A stretch of DNA of 64,000 nt from Streptococcus pacificus (GTDB lineage Bacteria; Bacillota; Bacilli; Lactobacillales; Streptococcaceae), in NCBI RefSeq assembly GCF_016481305.1, contig NZ_JAENBO010000001.1, forward strand, positions 62,001-126,000. The letters are read 5' to 3'. A model generated the notes under the pieces. That model was not told the origin of the DNA. It saw nothing but the letters and a program-made list of their open reading frames with translations, and did not search any database. The position numbers were made by a program, and so were the translations under genes. Below are positions 1 to 8,733 of this stretch, in pieces. Position 1 is the stretch's first letter. The number at the start of each line of letters is the position of its first letter.

Positions 1-151
1 ATTAACAAAGGCTAAAGGAACCATTAAACGTGAGTTGGGTCATAAACTCACTATGTACAAAATTCCTGATTTAGTTTTTATTAAAGACGAATCCATTGAA
101 TATGGTAATAAAATTGATCAGATGCTTAGAGAACTTGATCAAAAAGATTAG
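1..151 (+). CDS. rbfA: Ribosome-binding factor A, C-terminal end (partial)
   Basis: The open frame enters from outside the window and reads 49 codons to a TAG at 149-151. The visible C-terminus ([20 protein letters not shown], then a GNKIDQ segment) matches the conserved tail of RbfA, the KH-fold factor that binds the 30S subunit and helps mature the 5' end of 16S rRNA, especially in the cold. It is followed at once by a strong hairpin terminator, so it is the last gene of its operon; in Firmicutes this is usually the nusA-infB operon, which would lie upstream. The family call is firm from the tail alone, but the start cannot be seen. Confidence 0.88.
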   Translation, partial: LTKAKGTIKRELGHKLTMYKIPDLVFIKDESIEYGNKIDQMLRELDQKD

Positions 152-152
152 A

Positions 153-179
153 AGAACTGTTATAAACAGTTCTTTTTTT
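153..179 (+). terminator. Rho-independent terminator after rbfA
   Basis: A perfect 9-bp stem (AGAACTGTT / AACAGTTCT) with a 3-nt loop is followed by seven T residues. It sits two bases after the rbfA stop and separates that operon from the copper operon promoter. Confidence 0.9.
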
Positions 180-180
180 A

Positions 181-222
181 TTGACATTAGCGAACAATTC
201 ACTTATAATATCTACAGATGTA
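181..222 (+). promoter_or_regulatory. copYAZ promoter with CopY operator (cop box)
   Basis: A consensus -35 (TTGACA, 181-186) and -10 (TATAAT, 204-209) are 17 bp apart. The sequence TACAGATGTA at 213-222 fits the TACANNTGTA cop box bound by CopY repressors and would overlap the transcription start. Zn-loaded CopY should block here, and Cu(I) should release it. Only one clear box is visible. Confidence 0.85.
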
Positions 223-241
223 GACAAACAAGGAGTAAACT

Positions 242-679
242 ATGAAATCTATTTCAGATGCTGAATGGGAAGTCATGCGTGTTATTTGGACTTTTAAGGA
301 AACAACGAGTAAGGAAATTATTGCTGTCTTAAGTCCCAAAAAAGAATGGTCAACGTCCACCATTAAAACGCTTCTGGCACGATTAGTGGAAAAAGGACTT
401 GTTACAAGCTACCGTCAGGGCAAACACTATATTTATTCTCCTCTTATTTCTGAAGAAGAAGCACAGTATAGTGAGTTAAAAAAATCATTTGCTCGTATTT
501 GCCAAAAAAAACATGCAGGTTTATTATTGCAATTGCTTGATGAGACCTTAATGACAAATGATGATCTCCAAACATTTAGTAAAAAATTAGCTCAAAAAAA
601 ACAAAATACTGTCGAAGAAGTTTATTGCAATTGTGTTCCCGGGCAATGTTTATGCATGCATCATAGAAAGGAAAGCTAA
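242..679 (+). CDS. copY: Copper-responsive repressor CopY
   Basis: A 145-residue BlaI/MecI-CopY family winged-helix repressor. The N-terminal two thirds is the DNA-binding domain (SDAEWEVMRVIW near the start, then a recognition-helix region around STSTIKTLLARLVEKGLV). The C-terminus carries the metal hook CNC-(4 residues)-CLC around residues 129-138, the CxCxxxxCxC motif that holds Zn(II) in the DNA-bound form and two Cu(I) in the released form. The gene is preceded by AAGGAG and a cop box, so it represses its own operon. Its stop overlaps the copA start by one base (TAATG), which implies translational coupling. Confidence 0.95.
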   Translation: MKSISDAEWEVMRVIWTFKETTSKEIIAVLSPKKEWSTSTIKTLLARLVEKGLVTSYRQGKHYIYSPLISEEEAQYSELKKSFARICQKKHAGLLLQLLDETLMTNDDLQTFSKKLAQKKQNTVEEVYCNCVPGQCLCMHHRKES

Positions 680-2904
680 TGGCAAAAGATGTTTTTTTAA
701 TTGATGGGATGACTTGTGCATCGTGTGTGGCTAATGTTGAAAATAGTATTAAAAAAATAGAATCTGTAGATAATGTTGTTGTCAATTTAACCACTGAAAA
801 AATGACTGTTAATTATAATGAAACAGAATTATCTAAAGATGACATTATTAGTGCTGTTCAAAGAGCAGGGTATGATGCTAAACTTTTTAGTGGTGATAAG
901 AGTGACTCTCTAGAAAATAGAGAAGAAAACAAGTTACAAGCCATGAAAAAAAGACTCATAGGCTCTACTATTTTCACAATCCCATTATTTTATCTCTCAA
1001 TGGGAAGTATGATAGGCATGCCAGTTCCTGCCATTTTATCCCCTGAAACAAACACTTTAGTCTTCTCAGTTGTTTTATTACTCTTAACTCTTCCTGTCAT
1101 TTTTTTAAACTATCATTTTTATGCTAATGGTTACAAAGCGCTTTTTGCTCTAAGAGCCAACATGGATTCTTTGGTTGCTTTAGCGACAACCGCAGCATTT
1201 TTATATAGTCTATATAGCACTATCGCTATTTATCAAGGCCATAGTCATAGTCATCTTTATTATGAATCTGTTGCTGTTATTTTAACCTTGATTACTCTAG
1301 GAAAATATCTTGAGTTACTCTCTCGGGGTAAAACCTCTCAAGCGATTAAAAAGTTATTGGCTTTATCTGCTAAAGAAGCTACTATTTTACAAGATGGTAA
1401 AGAAATAAAACTGGCTGTTGATGATGTCTTTGTCGGTCAACAAGTCATTGTTAAACCAGGGGAGCGAATTCCTCTTGATGGTGTTATTGTTAAGGGTCAC
1501 TCCACTATAGATGAGTCAATGCTGACTGGCGAGAGTTTACCGATTGAAAAAGCACAAGGCCATAAGGTTTATGCTGGTACTATGAATGGCAAAGGGAGAC
1601 TCATTTATCAGGTTGAAAAAGTATCAAAAGATAGTTTTCTTTCTCAAATCATTAAACTGGTTGAAGATGCGCAACAAACCAAAGCGCCGATTGCTAAAAT
1701 TGCCGATCAAGTGTCAGGCATTTTTGTTCCAGTAGTCATTGCTCTTGCTCTTATCAGTGGTTTCTTTTGGTTCTTTGTTATTGGAGAAAGTTTTCAATTT
1801 GCAATGACTGTCGCTGTTAGTGTTCTAGTAATTGCTTGTCCTTGTGCTCTGGGCCTTGCAACCCCTACAGCTATTATGGTTGGTACAGGAATGGCTGCTG
1901 AAAAAGGCATTTTATTTAAAAGAGGAGATGCTTTAGAGCTAGCTCATCAAGCTGATACTATTGTTTTTGATAAGACAGGCACTATTACCCAAGGAAAACC
2001 AGAAGTGACTAGTCTTTTTGCCTATGAATTAGAAGAAAAAGAGTTGCTTCGCTATCTCGCTTCTTTTGAAGCTATGTCAGAACACCCATTAGCTCAAGCA
2101 ATTGTTAAAAAAGCAGAAAAAGAACAACTGACGTTATTAGAAGTTGACCATTTTGAATCTCTAACCGGATTTGGTATTAAGGGGAAGATTGACTCTTCAG
2201 AATTTTTAATTGGAAATGACAGCTTAATGGCAATGGAAGGTATTTCTCTAGAACAAGCAAAATTAGATTTTGAAGCGATGACATCATCTGGTCAGACCCC
2301 TATTTTTATTAGTAAAGATAATCAACTTATTGGACTAGTTGGTGTGGCTGATAAGATTAAAAAAGATAGCAAAGAAACCATTGAGCGTTTGCAGAAAATG
2401 GGAAAAGAGGTTGTGATGCTTACTGGTGATCACCATCAAACAGCACAAGCTATTGCTAAAGAATTGAATATCAAAACAATCTTTAGTCAAGTGTTACCAA
2501 ATGAAAAACAAGAAGTTGTGTTGACTTTAAAAGAAAAGGGTAAAAAAGTCGCAATGGTTGGTGATGGTATTAATGATGCACCAGCGCTTGTTACGGCAGA
2601 TATTGGCATTGCCTTAGGTTCTGGGACTGATATTGCGATTGAATCTGCTGATATCATTTTAGTACGTCCTGATATGCTTGACTTAATCACTTTATTAAGT
2701 ATTAGTCGGTTGACAATTAAGACAATTAAAGAAAATCTTTTTTGGGCTTTTATCTATAATGTTTTAATGATTCCAATAGCTATGGGGATTCTTTATGGTA
2801 TAAATGGTCTTTTGTTAGATCCCATGTTAGCAGGATTAGCAATGAGCTTTAGTTCAGTATCAGTTGTTTTAAATGCTTTAAGGTTAAAAAGAAGAAAACT
2901 ATAA
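679..2904 (+). CDS. copA: Copper-exporting P1B-type ATPase CopA
   Basis: A 741-residue Cu(I) efflux pump of the cytoplasmic membrane. In order: one N-terminal heavy-metal-associated domain with MTCASC at residues 11-16; two leading membrane segments; a His-rich loop (GHSHSHLYY, near residue 190) between membrane segments; the actuator motif LTGES near 283; the CPC metal-transport motif in membrane segment 6 near 387; the phosphorylated Asp of DKTGT at 431; the SEHPLA motif near 467; and GDGINDAP near 627. All catalytic motifs are intact. There is a single metal-binding domain, as is common in streptococci. It lies between the repressor and the chaperone gene and follows copY without a gap. 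Confidence 0.96.
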   Translation: MAKDVFLIDGMTCASCVANVENSIKKIESVDNVVVNLTTEKMTVNYNETELSKDDIISAVQRAGYDAKLFSGDKSDSLENREENKLQAMKKRLIGSTIFTIPLFYLSMGSMIGMPVPAILSPETNTLVFSVVLLLLTLPVIFLNYHFYANGYKALFALRANMDSLVALATTAAFLYSLYSTIAIYQGHSHSHLYYESVAVILTLITLGKYLELLSRGKTSQAIKKLLALSAKEATILQDGKEIKLAVDDVFVGQQVIVKPGERIPLDGVIVKGHSTIDESMLTGESLPIEKAQGHKVYAGTMNGKGRLIYQVEKVSKDSFLSQIIKLVEDAQQTKAPIAKIADQVSGIFVPVVIALALISGFFWFFVIGESFQFAMTVAVSVLVIACPCALGLATPTAIMVGTGMAAEKGILFKRGDALELAHQADTIVFDKTGTITQGKPEVTSLFAYELEEKELLRYLASFEAMSEHPLAQAIVKKAEKEQLTLLEVDHFESLTGFGIKGKIDSSEFLIGNDSLMAMEGISLEQAKLDFEAMTSSGQTPIFISKDNQLIGLVGVADKIKKDSKETIERLQKMGKEVVMLTGDHHQTAQAIAKELNIKTIFSQVLPNEKQEVVLTLKEKGKKVAMVGDGINDAPALVTADIGIALGSGTDIAIESADIILVRPDMLDLITLLSISRLTIKTIKENLFWAFIYNVLMIPIAMGILYGINGLLLDPMLAGLAMSFSSVSVVLNALRLKRRKL

Positions 2905-2931
2905 TTATTATTAATAAAGGAGATTAGAATA

Positions 2932-3141
2932 ATGGAAAAAACGTATGAAATGACTGGATTAAAATGTCAAGGCTGTGTTGATACAGTTACAGAAAAATTA
3001 TCAGCTTTAAAAAGTGTAGAAAATGTTTCTGTCAATCTAGATGCTAAGGAAGTGACCATTACTGGAAGTCCTTTAAAATGGTCTTTACAACGTGCACTCA
3101 AAGGCACAAAGTTTGAAATTGGTAAAGAAGTTAAAAAATAA
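2932..3141 (+). CDS. copZ: Copper chaperone CopZ
   Basis: A 69-residue single heavy-metal-associated domain with the metal loop GLKCQGC (Cys12 and Cys15). The usual leading Met of MxCxxC is replaced by Leu. It should bind Cu(I) in the cytosol and deliver it to CopA and to CopY. It follows copA after 27 bp with its own AAGGAG ribosome site and is the last gene of the copper operon. No strong hairpin with a T-run follows; the next gene has its own promoter-like sequence. Confidence 0.92.
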   Translation: MEKTYEMTGLKCQGCVDTVTEKLSALKSVENVSVNLDAKEVTITGSPLKWSLQRALKGTKFEIGKEVKK

Positions 3142-3234
3142 TCAGAGTTTATAAATCAAAAAAAGTATAACAAAAGGTACCTGTTTTCCTCAATTCATGG
3201 TAAACTAGTAAGGACAAATGAGTTAGGTGACGGT

Positions 3235-3855
3235 ATGGAAAATACAATTTGGGATATCTTAAATATTATCGGAACGGTGGCATTTGCTTTTTCAGGTGCC
3301 ATCGTTGCTATGGAAGAGGATTTTGACATTCTAGGCGTTTTTATCCTTGGTTTTTTAACAGCGTTTGGTGGTGGGACCATTAGAAATCTAATGATCGGTC
3401 TACCAATGAGTGCCTTATGGAGTCAGGGAACTGCTTTTAACTATGCCTTAGGTGCCATTATTCTCATTCTTTTTTTCCCAAATCTTATTTCAATGCACTG
3501 GAAGAGAGCTGGTGTTTTCACCGATGCCGTTGGCTTAGCAGCCTTTAGTATTCAAGGGGCTTTATTTGCTAAAGATTTAGGACAACCACTTAGCGCTGTC
3601 ATTGTTGCGGCTGTTTTAACAGGGGCCGGTGGTGGGGTTGTTCGCGATGTCTTAGCAGGTAGAAAACCTGGTGTACTAAGAAGTGAAATTTATGCTGGTT
3701 GGTCTATTTTAGCAGCCGTTATGATTCATTTTAAGATTGTTAATAATGATTCAGGTTACTATGCATTAGTGCTACTAATTATTATTTTAAGAATGGTTGG
3801 GTACAAGAAAAACTGGCATCTACCAAAAGTGAATTGGAATAATACAAAGGAGTAA
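3235..3855 (+). CDS. TRIC/UPF0126 family membrane protein
   Basis: A 206-residue polytopic membrane protein with about seven hydrophobic segments and the internal duplication typical of UPF0126: a first half with FSGAIVAMEEDFDILGVF and GGGTIRNLM, and a second half with FSIQGALFA and GAGGGVVRDVLAG. Members of this family resemble trimeric intracellular cation (TRIC) channels, with monovalent cation conduction inferred from relatives. AGGTGA precedes the ATG, and a TGGTAAACT extended -10 lies 28 bp upstream. It is followed after 5 bp by a HAD phosphatase with which it is probably co-transcribed. The substrate in this organism is unknown. Confidence 0.85.
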   Translation: MENTIWDILNIIGTVAFAFSGAIVAMEEDFDILGVFILGFLTAFGGGTIRNLMIGLPMSALWSQGTAFNYALGAIILILFFPNLISMHWKRAGVFTDAVGLAAFSIQGALFAKDLGQPLSAVIVAAVLTGAGGGVVRDVLAGRKPGVLRSEIYAGWSILAAVMIHFKIVNNDSGYYALVLLIIILRMVGYKKNWHLPKVNWNNTKE

Positions 3856-3860
3856 GAAAG

Positions 3861-4676
3861 ATGATTAAACTAATCGCTATCGATTTGGATGGCACGTTAT
3901 TAACAGATGATCATGAGATACCAAAAGAAAACATTGAAGCGATTCATGCAGCTGTCAAAAAAGGGGTTAAAATTGTTATTTCAACAGGGAGACCAATGTC
4001 TGGGGTTCGTCCTATTTTTGAAAAATTACAGTTAAGTGAAAAAGAATTTGTTATCATTAATAACGGGTCTTCAACCTATGAAACAAGTCGGTGGCAATTG
4101 ATTGACTATTTTAATTTGACAGATAAAGACGTGACTTCTCTTTACCAATTAGTTGAAAAAGAAACAGATATTCAATTAACGATTTTTGATGAAGATGGTT
4201 ATTATTTTGTTTTGGCTGAAAATCCTTTACCGGTCGTAACGTTTGATGCAAATATCGTCTTTGTTAAGCCGACACCGATTACTTTGGAGCAATTATTAGA
4301 GCGTCATAAAATTAATTTTCAAGGGATGTATTTGGCGGAACCTGCTGTATTAGATAATTTCCAAAAAAAATATGAAGCTGAGTTATCGTCTCGCTATAGT
4401 ACCGTTAGAAGTCAAAATTATATTTTTGAAACCTTACCAAAAGGAGCTACAAAAGCCTCAGCTTTAATGAAACTGATTGAGGAATTAAATATTTCTAAAG
4501 AAGAAGTGATGGCTATTGGTGATGGCAATAACGATATTGAAATGCTTGAAATGGCAGGAATCAGTGTCGCCATGGGTAATGCTGGTGAAGCGGTTAAAAA
4601 GGCTGCTAAATACCAAACAGATTCAAATAATAATAACGGTTTAGCTAAAGCAATTAATAAGTATATTTTGAAGTAA
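3861..4676 (+). CDS. Cof-type HAD-IIB sugar phosphatase
   Basis: A 271-residue cytosolic phosphatase. Motif I is AIDLDGTLL with the nucleophile Asp8 and acid/base Asp10; motif II is the Thr of STGRP near residue 42; a C2-type cap follows in the middle; a Lys (KGATKASAL) and motif IV GDGNNDIEML near the C-terminus complete the Mg site. This is the YidA-like subfamily, which hydrolyses sugar phosphates and related small phosphoesters with broad specificity. It lies 5 bp behind the TRIC-type gene with an AAAGGAG site overlapping that gene's end. The exact substrate cannot be told from sequence. Confidence 0.88.
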   Translation: MIKLIAIDLDGTLLTDDHEIPKENIEAIHAAVKKGVKIVISTGRPMSGVRPIFEKLQLSEKEFVIINNGSSTYETSRWQLIDYFNLTDKDVTSLYQLVEKETDIQLTIFDEDGYYFVLAENPLPVVTFDANIVFVKPTPITLEQLLERHKINFQGMYLAEPAVLDNFQKKYEAELSSRYSTVRSQNYIFETLPKGATKASALMKLIEELNISKEEVMAIGDGNNDIEMLEMAGISVAMGNAGEAVKKAAKYQTDSNNNNGLAKAINKYILK

Positions 4677-4698
4677 ACATGTCTGTGTTTACTTTTTT
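4673..4698 (+). terminator. Terminator after the HAD phosphatase
   Basis: A GTAAACA / TGTTTAC stem overlaps the stop codon and is followed by six T residues. Confidence 0.75.
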
Positions 4699-4740
4699 AA
4701 TTTAAAAACCTATTTGACAATATTGTCAAATAGGTTGAAA
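4696..4740 (-). terminator. Terminator of the TetR regulator gene
   Basis: A perfect 30-bp inverted repeat at 4707-4736 (15-bp arms, no extra loop bases, centre CAATATTG). On the minus strand it is followed by TTTTT. It lies just downstream of the TetR stop. Because it is a full palindrome it could also be a protein-binding site, but its position favours termination. Confidence 0.65.
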
Positions 4741-4752
4741 ATGTTTTAGAAA

Positions 4753-5310
4753 TTATGGCATTAAAGGCAGGCCAATAGCAGCCATTTCTTCTACAGGGGT
4801 AATCATACCATCGTTAATCCAGTTAGCTAGAACGGAAATGATGGCTGTGCTAAAAAAAGAAGTTGAATAAGTCGAGATTTTTTTACGACGATATTTTTGA
4901 TACGCTCGAAAACGTCTAGCAACTAAATCTGTTAAAAAAGAATGTAGGTGGTGTTTTAAAGCAATTTTTAAGACGTAAGCTTCTTTTTTTGCTTCAGTAA
5001 ATAGATAGAGCCAAGCTTGATAGGTTTGTGTTTTTAGATTAAATGATTTTATACCACGAAAAATTTTTCGAACAGTTCGTGTAATGAGATTTTTTAAAAT
5101 ATCTTCTTTTGAGTTGAAATGTCGATAAAAAGCATTTCTAGAAACGCCCGCTTTTGCTACTAACTCAGAAATAGTAATTTGTTTGATGGTTTTGTTTTCA
5201 AGAAGAGTAAGTAAAGCGATCTCAATTGACTCTTTAGTGATTTTTTTAGATTCTTGGTTGGCTATTTCTAAATTTTTAATAGAAATGGGAGAAACCTCTT
5301 TTTTTGCCAT
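4753..5310 (-). CDS. TetR/AcrR family transcriptional regulator
   Basis: A 185-residue protein with an N-terminal TetR helix-turn-helix at about residues 25-70 (SIEIALLTLLENKTIKQITI, then SELVAKAGVSRNAFYRHFNS, the classic recognition-helix pattern). The C-terminal part is helical, aromatic and basic, typical of TetR dimer/ligand domains in small Firmicute regulators. AAGGAG precedes the ATG. It points away from degV and stands alone, so its target is not obvious; a divergent control of degV across the 129-bp gap is possible, but I see no clear operator palindrome there. Confidence 0.85.
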   Translation of the reverse strand: MAKKEVSPISIKNLEIANQESKKITKESIEIALLTLLENKTIKQITISELVAKAGVSRNAFYRHFNSKEDILKNLITRTVRKIFRGIKSFNLKTQTYQAWLYLFTEAKKEAYVLKIALKHHLHSFLTDLVARRFRAYQKYRRKKISTYSTSFFSTAIISVLANWINDGMITPVEEMAAIGLPLMP

Positions 5311-5439
5311 AACAACTCCTTTTAAAATGTGACATCTGATAAAAAAACAGTCCTATTATTACCGCTTTCATGTTATAATTTTATGTGAAGATAGGTATTT
5401 TGTCAACTAACTAAATACAATGATGACTGGAGAAATGAT

Positions 5440-6285
5440 ATGACTTGGAAAATTGTAACAGACTCAGGAAGTGATTTTAGAAGCTTACCAGATCTTGCCG
5501 AAGGCACTAGTTTTGAACTAGTCCCATTAAGTATAACAATAGGAGACCGTGTTTTTGTTGACTCAGAAGACCTTGATATTAATGAGATGATGACAACCAT
5601 GTATTCTGAAAATTCAGCAGCAAGGTCAGCTTGTCCAAGTCCAGAAGCCTTTAAAAATTCTTATGAGGGGTCTGATAATATCATAGTCATTACATTGACA
5701 GGTACTCTCTCAGGTAGCAACAATAGTGCTCAAGTGGCAAAAAAAATGTTGTTAGAAGAAAATCCTAATGCTAATATCCATGTTTTTGATTCTTTATCTG
5801 CTGGTGGTGAAATGGATTTGTTTTTGCTTGAAGCTAATAGACTAATAAAAGAAGGTTTGTCATTTGAAGATGTTATTAGCCAATTAGAGACATATCTTTC
5901 AAAAACTCGCCTATTGTTTATCCTATCTAAAGTAGATAATTTAGTGAAAAATGGTCGTCTTAGTAAATTAATCGGAACAGTGGTTGGCTTGTTGAATATT
6001 CGAATGGTTGGTAAAGCCAGTGAGGAAGGCAAACTAGAATTGCTACACAAATCTAGAGGTCAAAAAAAAGCCATAACTGCTGCCTTTGAAGAAATGCTGA
6101 AGTCAGGTTATAATGGTGGCCGTGTCATGATTGCTCACGCTAACAATTTAAAAATCTGTCAACAATTGGAAGAAAAAATTAAAAATAAGTTTCCTCAAGC
6201 AGATATTAATACCATTCCAACGTCTGGTTTGTGTAGTTTTTATGCAGAAGAAGGCGGTATTTTGTTGGGTTATGAACTAGCATAA
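5440..6285 (+). CDS. DegV family fatty-acid-binding protein
   Basis: A 281-residue two-domain DegV fold. The N-terminal TDSGSDF motif at residues 7-13, the LTGTLSGSNNSA loop near residue 90, and a C-terminal domain ending in FYAEEGGILLGYELA are family hallmarks. Members bind a long-chain fatty acid; in Gram-positives such proteins (FakB) hand the fatty acid to the kinase FakA, so exogenous fatty acids can enter phospholipids. Which FakB type this is cannot be told. An extended -10 lies near 5374-5382 and GGAGA precedes the ATG. It is monocistronic, bounded by a strong two-way terminator. Confidence 0.88.
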   Translation: MTWKIVTDSGSDFRSLPDLAEGTSFELVPLSITIGDRVFVDSEDLDINEMMTTMYSENSAARSACPSPEAFKNSYEGSDNIIVITLTGTLSGSNNSAQVAKKMLLEENPNANIHVFDSLSAGGEMDLFLLEANRLIKEGLSFEDVISQLETYLSKTRLLFILSKVDNLVKNGRLSKLIGTVVGLLNIRMVGKASEEGKLELLHKSRGQKKAITAAFEEMLKSGYNGGRVMIAHANNLKICQQLEEKIKNKFPQADINTIPTSGLCSFYAEEGGILLGYELA

Positions 6286-6329
6286 AAAAGTTCTCTCTCT
6301 TTGATGAACTAAAGAGAGAGAACTTTTTT
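6284..6329. terminator. Bidirectional terminator
   Basis: A 19-bp perfect stem (6284-6302 / 6311-6329) with A-run and T-run flanks, an 8-nt loop and a CTCTCTC core. It serves degV on the plus strand and the membrane-anchored protein on the minus strand. Confidence 0.93.
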
Positions 6330-6867
6330 ATTGTTCTGTTGCAGCAGGTGTATTTAACGATTGATTATAGGCATTAATATTAGCGATTACAATATCTAAT
6401 CGCGCTTGCAATTCAGCTTTTTTGGTAGGATCTGTTAAGGCATTAATAGCATTTTGTGCTATATCAACATTAGATTGCACTTGATACCCTTCAGCATTAA
6501 CAAGAGCGGTTTCAGCGTTGGCCTGATTGTTAAGTTCATTAGTGATGGCATCAATACTAGTCTGTAATTCTTGTTTTTTGGTGTCATCGTTTATCATATC
6601 AATGGCTATTTGAGCAGTATTTCTTGTATCATCAGTTGGATTTTGTTGGTAGTTAGTTATCCTTGACTGAGCAATTGCAATTAGTTCATCATCTTTATTT
6701 ACTTCAGTTGTTGTGGTTTCAGTACTTGTTTCCACCTGAACAGTTTTACTGTTATTAGTACTTGCAACTGAATGAGTTTTACCAAAGACTACATAAATAA
6801 AACCAGCAAAAGCAATGACAATAATACTAAGAATCAAATAAACCAATTCACTTTTCGATGTTTTCAT
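6328..6867 (-). CDS. Membrane-anchored extracellular helical-repeat protein
   Basis: A 179-residue protein I cannot assign to a named function. Residues about 8-29 form one hydrophobic segment (signal anchor, LVYLILSIIVIAFAGFIYVV), followed by a Ser/Thr-rich linker (about 35-58) and a helical region. Two imperfect repeats of about 55-60 residues can be aligned: AIDMINDDTKKQELQTSIDAI and AINALTDPTKKAELQARLDIV. This pattern resembles bacterial adhesin or 'D5-like' helical-hairpin modules on Gram-positive surface proteins. There is no LPXTG. It would sit outside the cell, tethered by its N-terminus. It is monocistronic with an AAGGA site. Confidence 0.6.
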   Translation of the reverse strand: MKTSKSELVYLILSIIVIAFAGFIYVVFGKTHSVASTNNSKTVQVETSTETTTTEVNKDDELIAIAQSRITNYQQNPTDDTRNTAQIAIDMINDDTKKQELQTSIDAITNELNNQANAETALVNAEGYQVQSNVDIAQNAINALTDPTKKAELQARLDIVIANINAYNQSLNTPAATEQ

Positions 6868-7050
6868 AATTTATCCTTCTAAAATCAATATATCTATTCT
6901 ATTATAGTTCAATTTTTATAAAAAACCAAGTGTTTTCAACATATTTCTGCTAAATTAAAAAAAAATAAAAAAGACTTGTTTGTTTGCTAACATTGTTTTA
7001 AAATGGAAGTATCGGTTATTCGATAATTTATAGTTAATGAGGACAAACAT

Positions 7051-8682
7051 GTGTCAGTAAATTGGCAAACTATTGCATTTGATTTTTTTGGAGGATTAGG
7101 GCTATTCCTATTTAGCATTAAATACATGGGAGATGGTCTGCAACAAGCTGCGGGAGATAGACTTCGTGATTATATTGATAGATACACTAGTAATCCATTT
7201 TTAGGTGTTTTAATCGGTATTGTGTTCACAGGTCTTATCCAATCGAGTTCTGGTGTTACTGCCATTACAGTAGGTCTAGTTTCTGCAGGTCTATTAACGC
7301 TCAGACAAGCTATTGGTATTGTTATGGGTGCTAATATTGGAACAACTGTTACCTCCTTTTTAATAGGTTTTAAACTAGGAGATTATGGGCTACCAATTTT
7401 ATTTGTTGGAGCTGTTTTATTCTTATTTATTAAAAATCGTAAAATCAATAATCTTGGGAAAATTCTCTTTGGTTTGGGTGGCTTATTCTTTGCTCTTCAC
7501 TTGATGGGCGATGCTATGACACCATTGAGAGAAATCCAAGCCTTTCGTGATTATATGGTGACTTTAGGAAACAATCCATTTCAAGGGGTTCTTTTAGGAA
7601 CAGGTCTAACTGTTTTAATCCAATCATCATCAGCGACCATTGGTATCTTACAAAGCCTTTATGCCGGAGGCCTATTAGACTTGAGTGGGGCATTACCTAT
7701 TTTATTTGGTGATAATATTGGGACAACAATCACTGCTGTTTTAGCAGCCTTAGGTGGCAATATATCAGCTAAACGTGTGGCTGGAGCACATGTTATGTTT
7801 AATGTGATAGGAACTCTGGTCTGTGTGATGTTACTAGCACCATTCACTTCTCTTGTCGAATGGTTTCAATCAAGCCTTCATTTAACACCTGAGATGACTA
7901 TCGCTTTCGCTCATGGAACCTTTAACATTACAAACACTGTCGTTCAATTTCCTTTCATTGGTTTACTAGCCTATGTCGTGACTAAAATTATTCCAGGTGA
8001 AGATGAAACGATTCGGTATGAGGCTATCTATCTTGATAAGCTATTAATTACGCAATCACCTTCTATTGCATTAGGAAATGCTAGAAAAGAATTGGTGCAC
8101 TTGAGTGCTTATGCTATTCAATCTTTTGAAGCAGCTTTTAGATATATAATGACGGCAGATGAAAAATTTGTTGAAAAAGTTAATAAGTATGAGACAGTTG
8201 TTAATGCTATTGATGAAGAATTGACGCATTATTTGATTCAACTGTCAAATGAAACCTTAAGTGAAAATGAAAATGAAATTTTAGCAAGTATTCTGGATTC
8301 GTCGAGAGATTTAGAAAGAATTGGAGACCATGCGGTCAACCTAACCAATTTATCTAGCTACAATTTTTCAAAACATATTGTCTTTTCAGCAGAAGCGATT
8401 CAAGAATTAGAAGATCTTTATAAAATGACACATCGCATGATTTTGGATGCCTCTCGTGTGATTGCTGATCATGATGTGGAACTAGCAAAAGAGCTTCAAG
8501 AACGTCATAAGGAAGTCCAACGTTTTGAACGTCAAATTAGAAAAGCGCATGTTAAACGAATGAATAAGGGGATATGTACACCTTTAGCAGGCATTAATTT
8601 TATTGATTTAATCACACCATGTACTAGAATTACGGATCATGCTTTAAACCTTTCTGATAAAGTGTTAGAAAATCAATTGTAA
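7051..8682 (+). CDS. Na+/phosphate cotransporter, NptA-PhoU fusion
   Basis: A 543-residue protein. Residues 1 to about 310 carry two Na/Pi-cotransporter II repeats, each with the QSSS signature (GLIQSSSGVTAITVG near 71 and LIQSSSATIG near 190) and GANIGTT / GDNIGTT partners. Residues about 340-540 form a PhoU-like helical domain with two E-x-x-x-D/R-x-x-D motifs (RDLERIGDH and CTRITDHALN). It should import phosphate with sodium. The GTG at 7051 is the start, because GAGG lies 9 bases before it. An ATG two bases upstream in another frame hits a stop after three codons. It is monocistronic, ended by a hairpin. Confidence 0.9.
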   Translation: MSVNWQTIAFDFFGGLGLFLFSIKYMGDGLQQAAGDRLRDYIDRYTSNPFLGVLIGIVFTGLIQSSSGVTAITVGLVSAGLLTLRQAIGIVMGANIGTTVTSFLIGFKLGDYGLPILFVGAVLFLFIKNRKINNLGKILFGLGGLFFALHLMGDAMTPLREIQAFRDYMVTLGNNPFQGVLLGTGLTVLIQSSSATIGILQSLYAGGLLDLSGALPILFGDNIGTTITAVLAALGGNISAKRVAGAHVMFNVIGTLVCVMLLAPFTSLVEWFQSSLHLTPEMTIAFAHGTFNITNTVVQFPFIGLLAYVVTKIIPGEDETIRYEAIYLDKLLITQSPSIALGNARKELVHLSAYAIQSFEAAFRYIMTADEKFVEKVNKYETVVNAIDEELTHYLIQLSNETLSENENEILASILDSSRDLERIGDHAVNLTNLSSYNFSKHIVFSAEAIQELEDLYKMTHRMILDASRVIADHDVELAKELQERHKEVQRFERQIRKAHVKRMNKGICTPLAGINFIDLITPCTRITDHALNLSDKVLENQL

Positions 8683-8690
8683 TCATATTA

Positions 8691-8715
8691 AAAAGAAGGG
8701 AGACCTTCTTTTTTT
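8691..8715 (+). terminator. Terminator after the Na/Pi cotransporter
   Basis: AAGAAGG / CCTTCTT stem, GAGA loop, then a run of T. Confidence 0.85.
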
Positions 8716-8733
8716 GTGAAATAAATCGTTTTT

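Noticed and set aside
1131..1150. cre-like GCGCTTTT inside copA
   Set aside because: It lies mid-gene, matches only part of the consensus and is explained by coding sequence.
3198..3209. TGGTAAACTAG shared by the TRIC-type gene (3198-3208) and rny (40072-40082) promoters
   Set aside because: Most of it is an extended -10 element; two occurrences with no shared flanks are explained by promoter consensus.
4707..4736. 30-bp perfect palindrome as a TetR operator
   Set aside because: It lies downstream of the TetR gene and of the HAD gene, not at a promoter, and is followed by TTTTT on the minus strand, so termination is the simpler reading.
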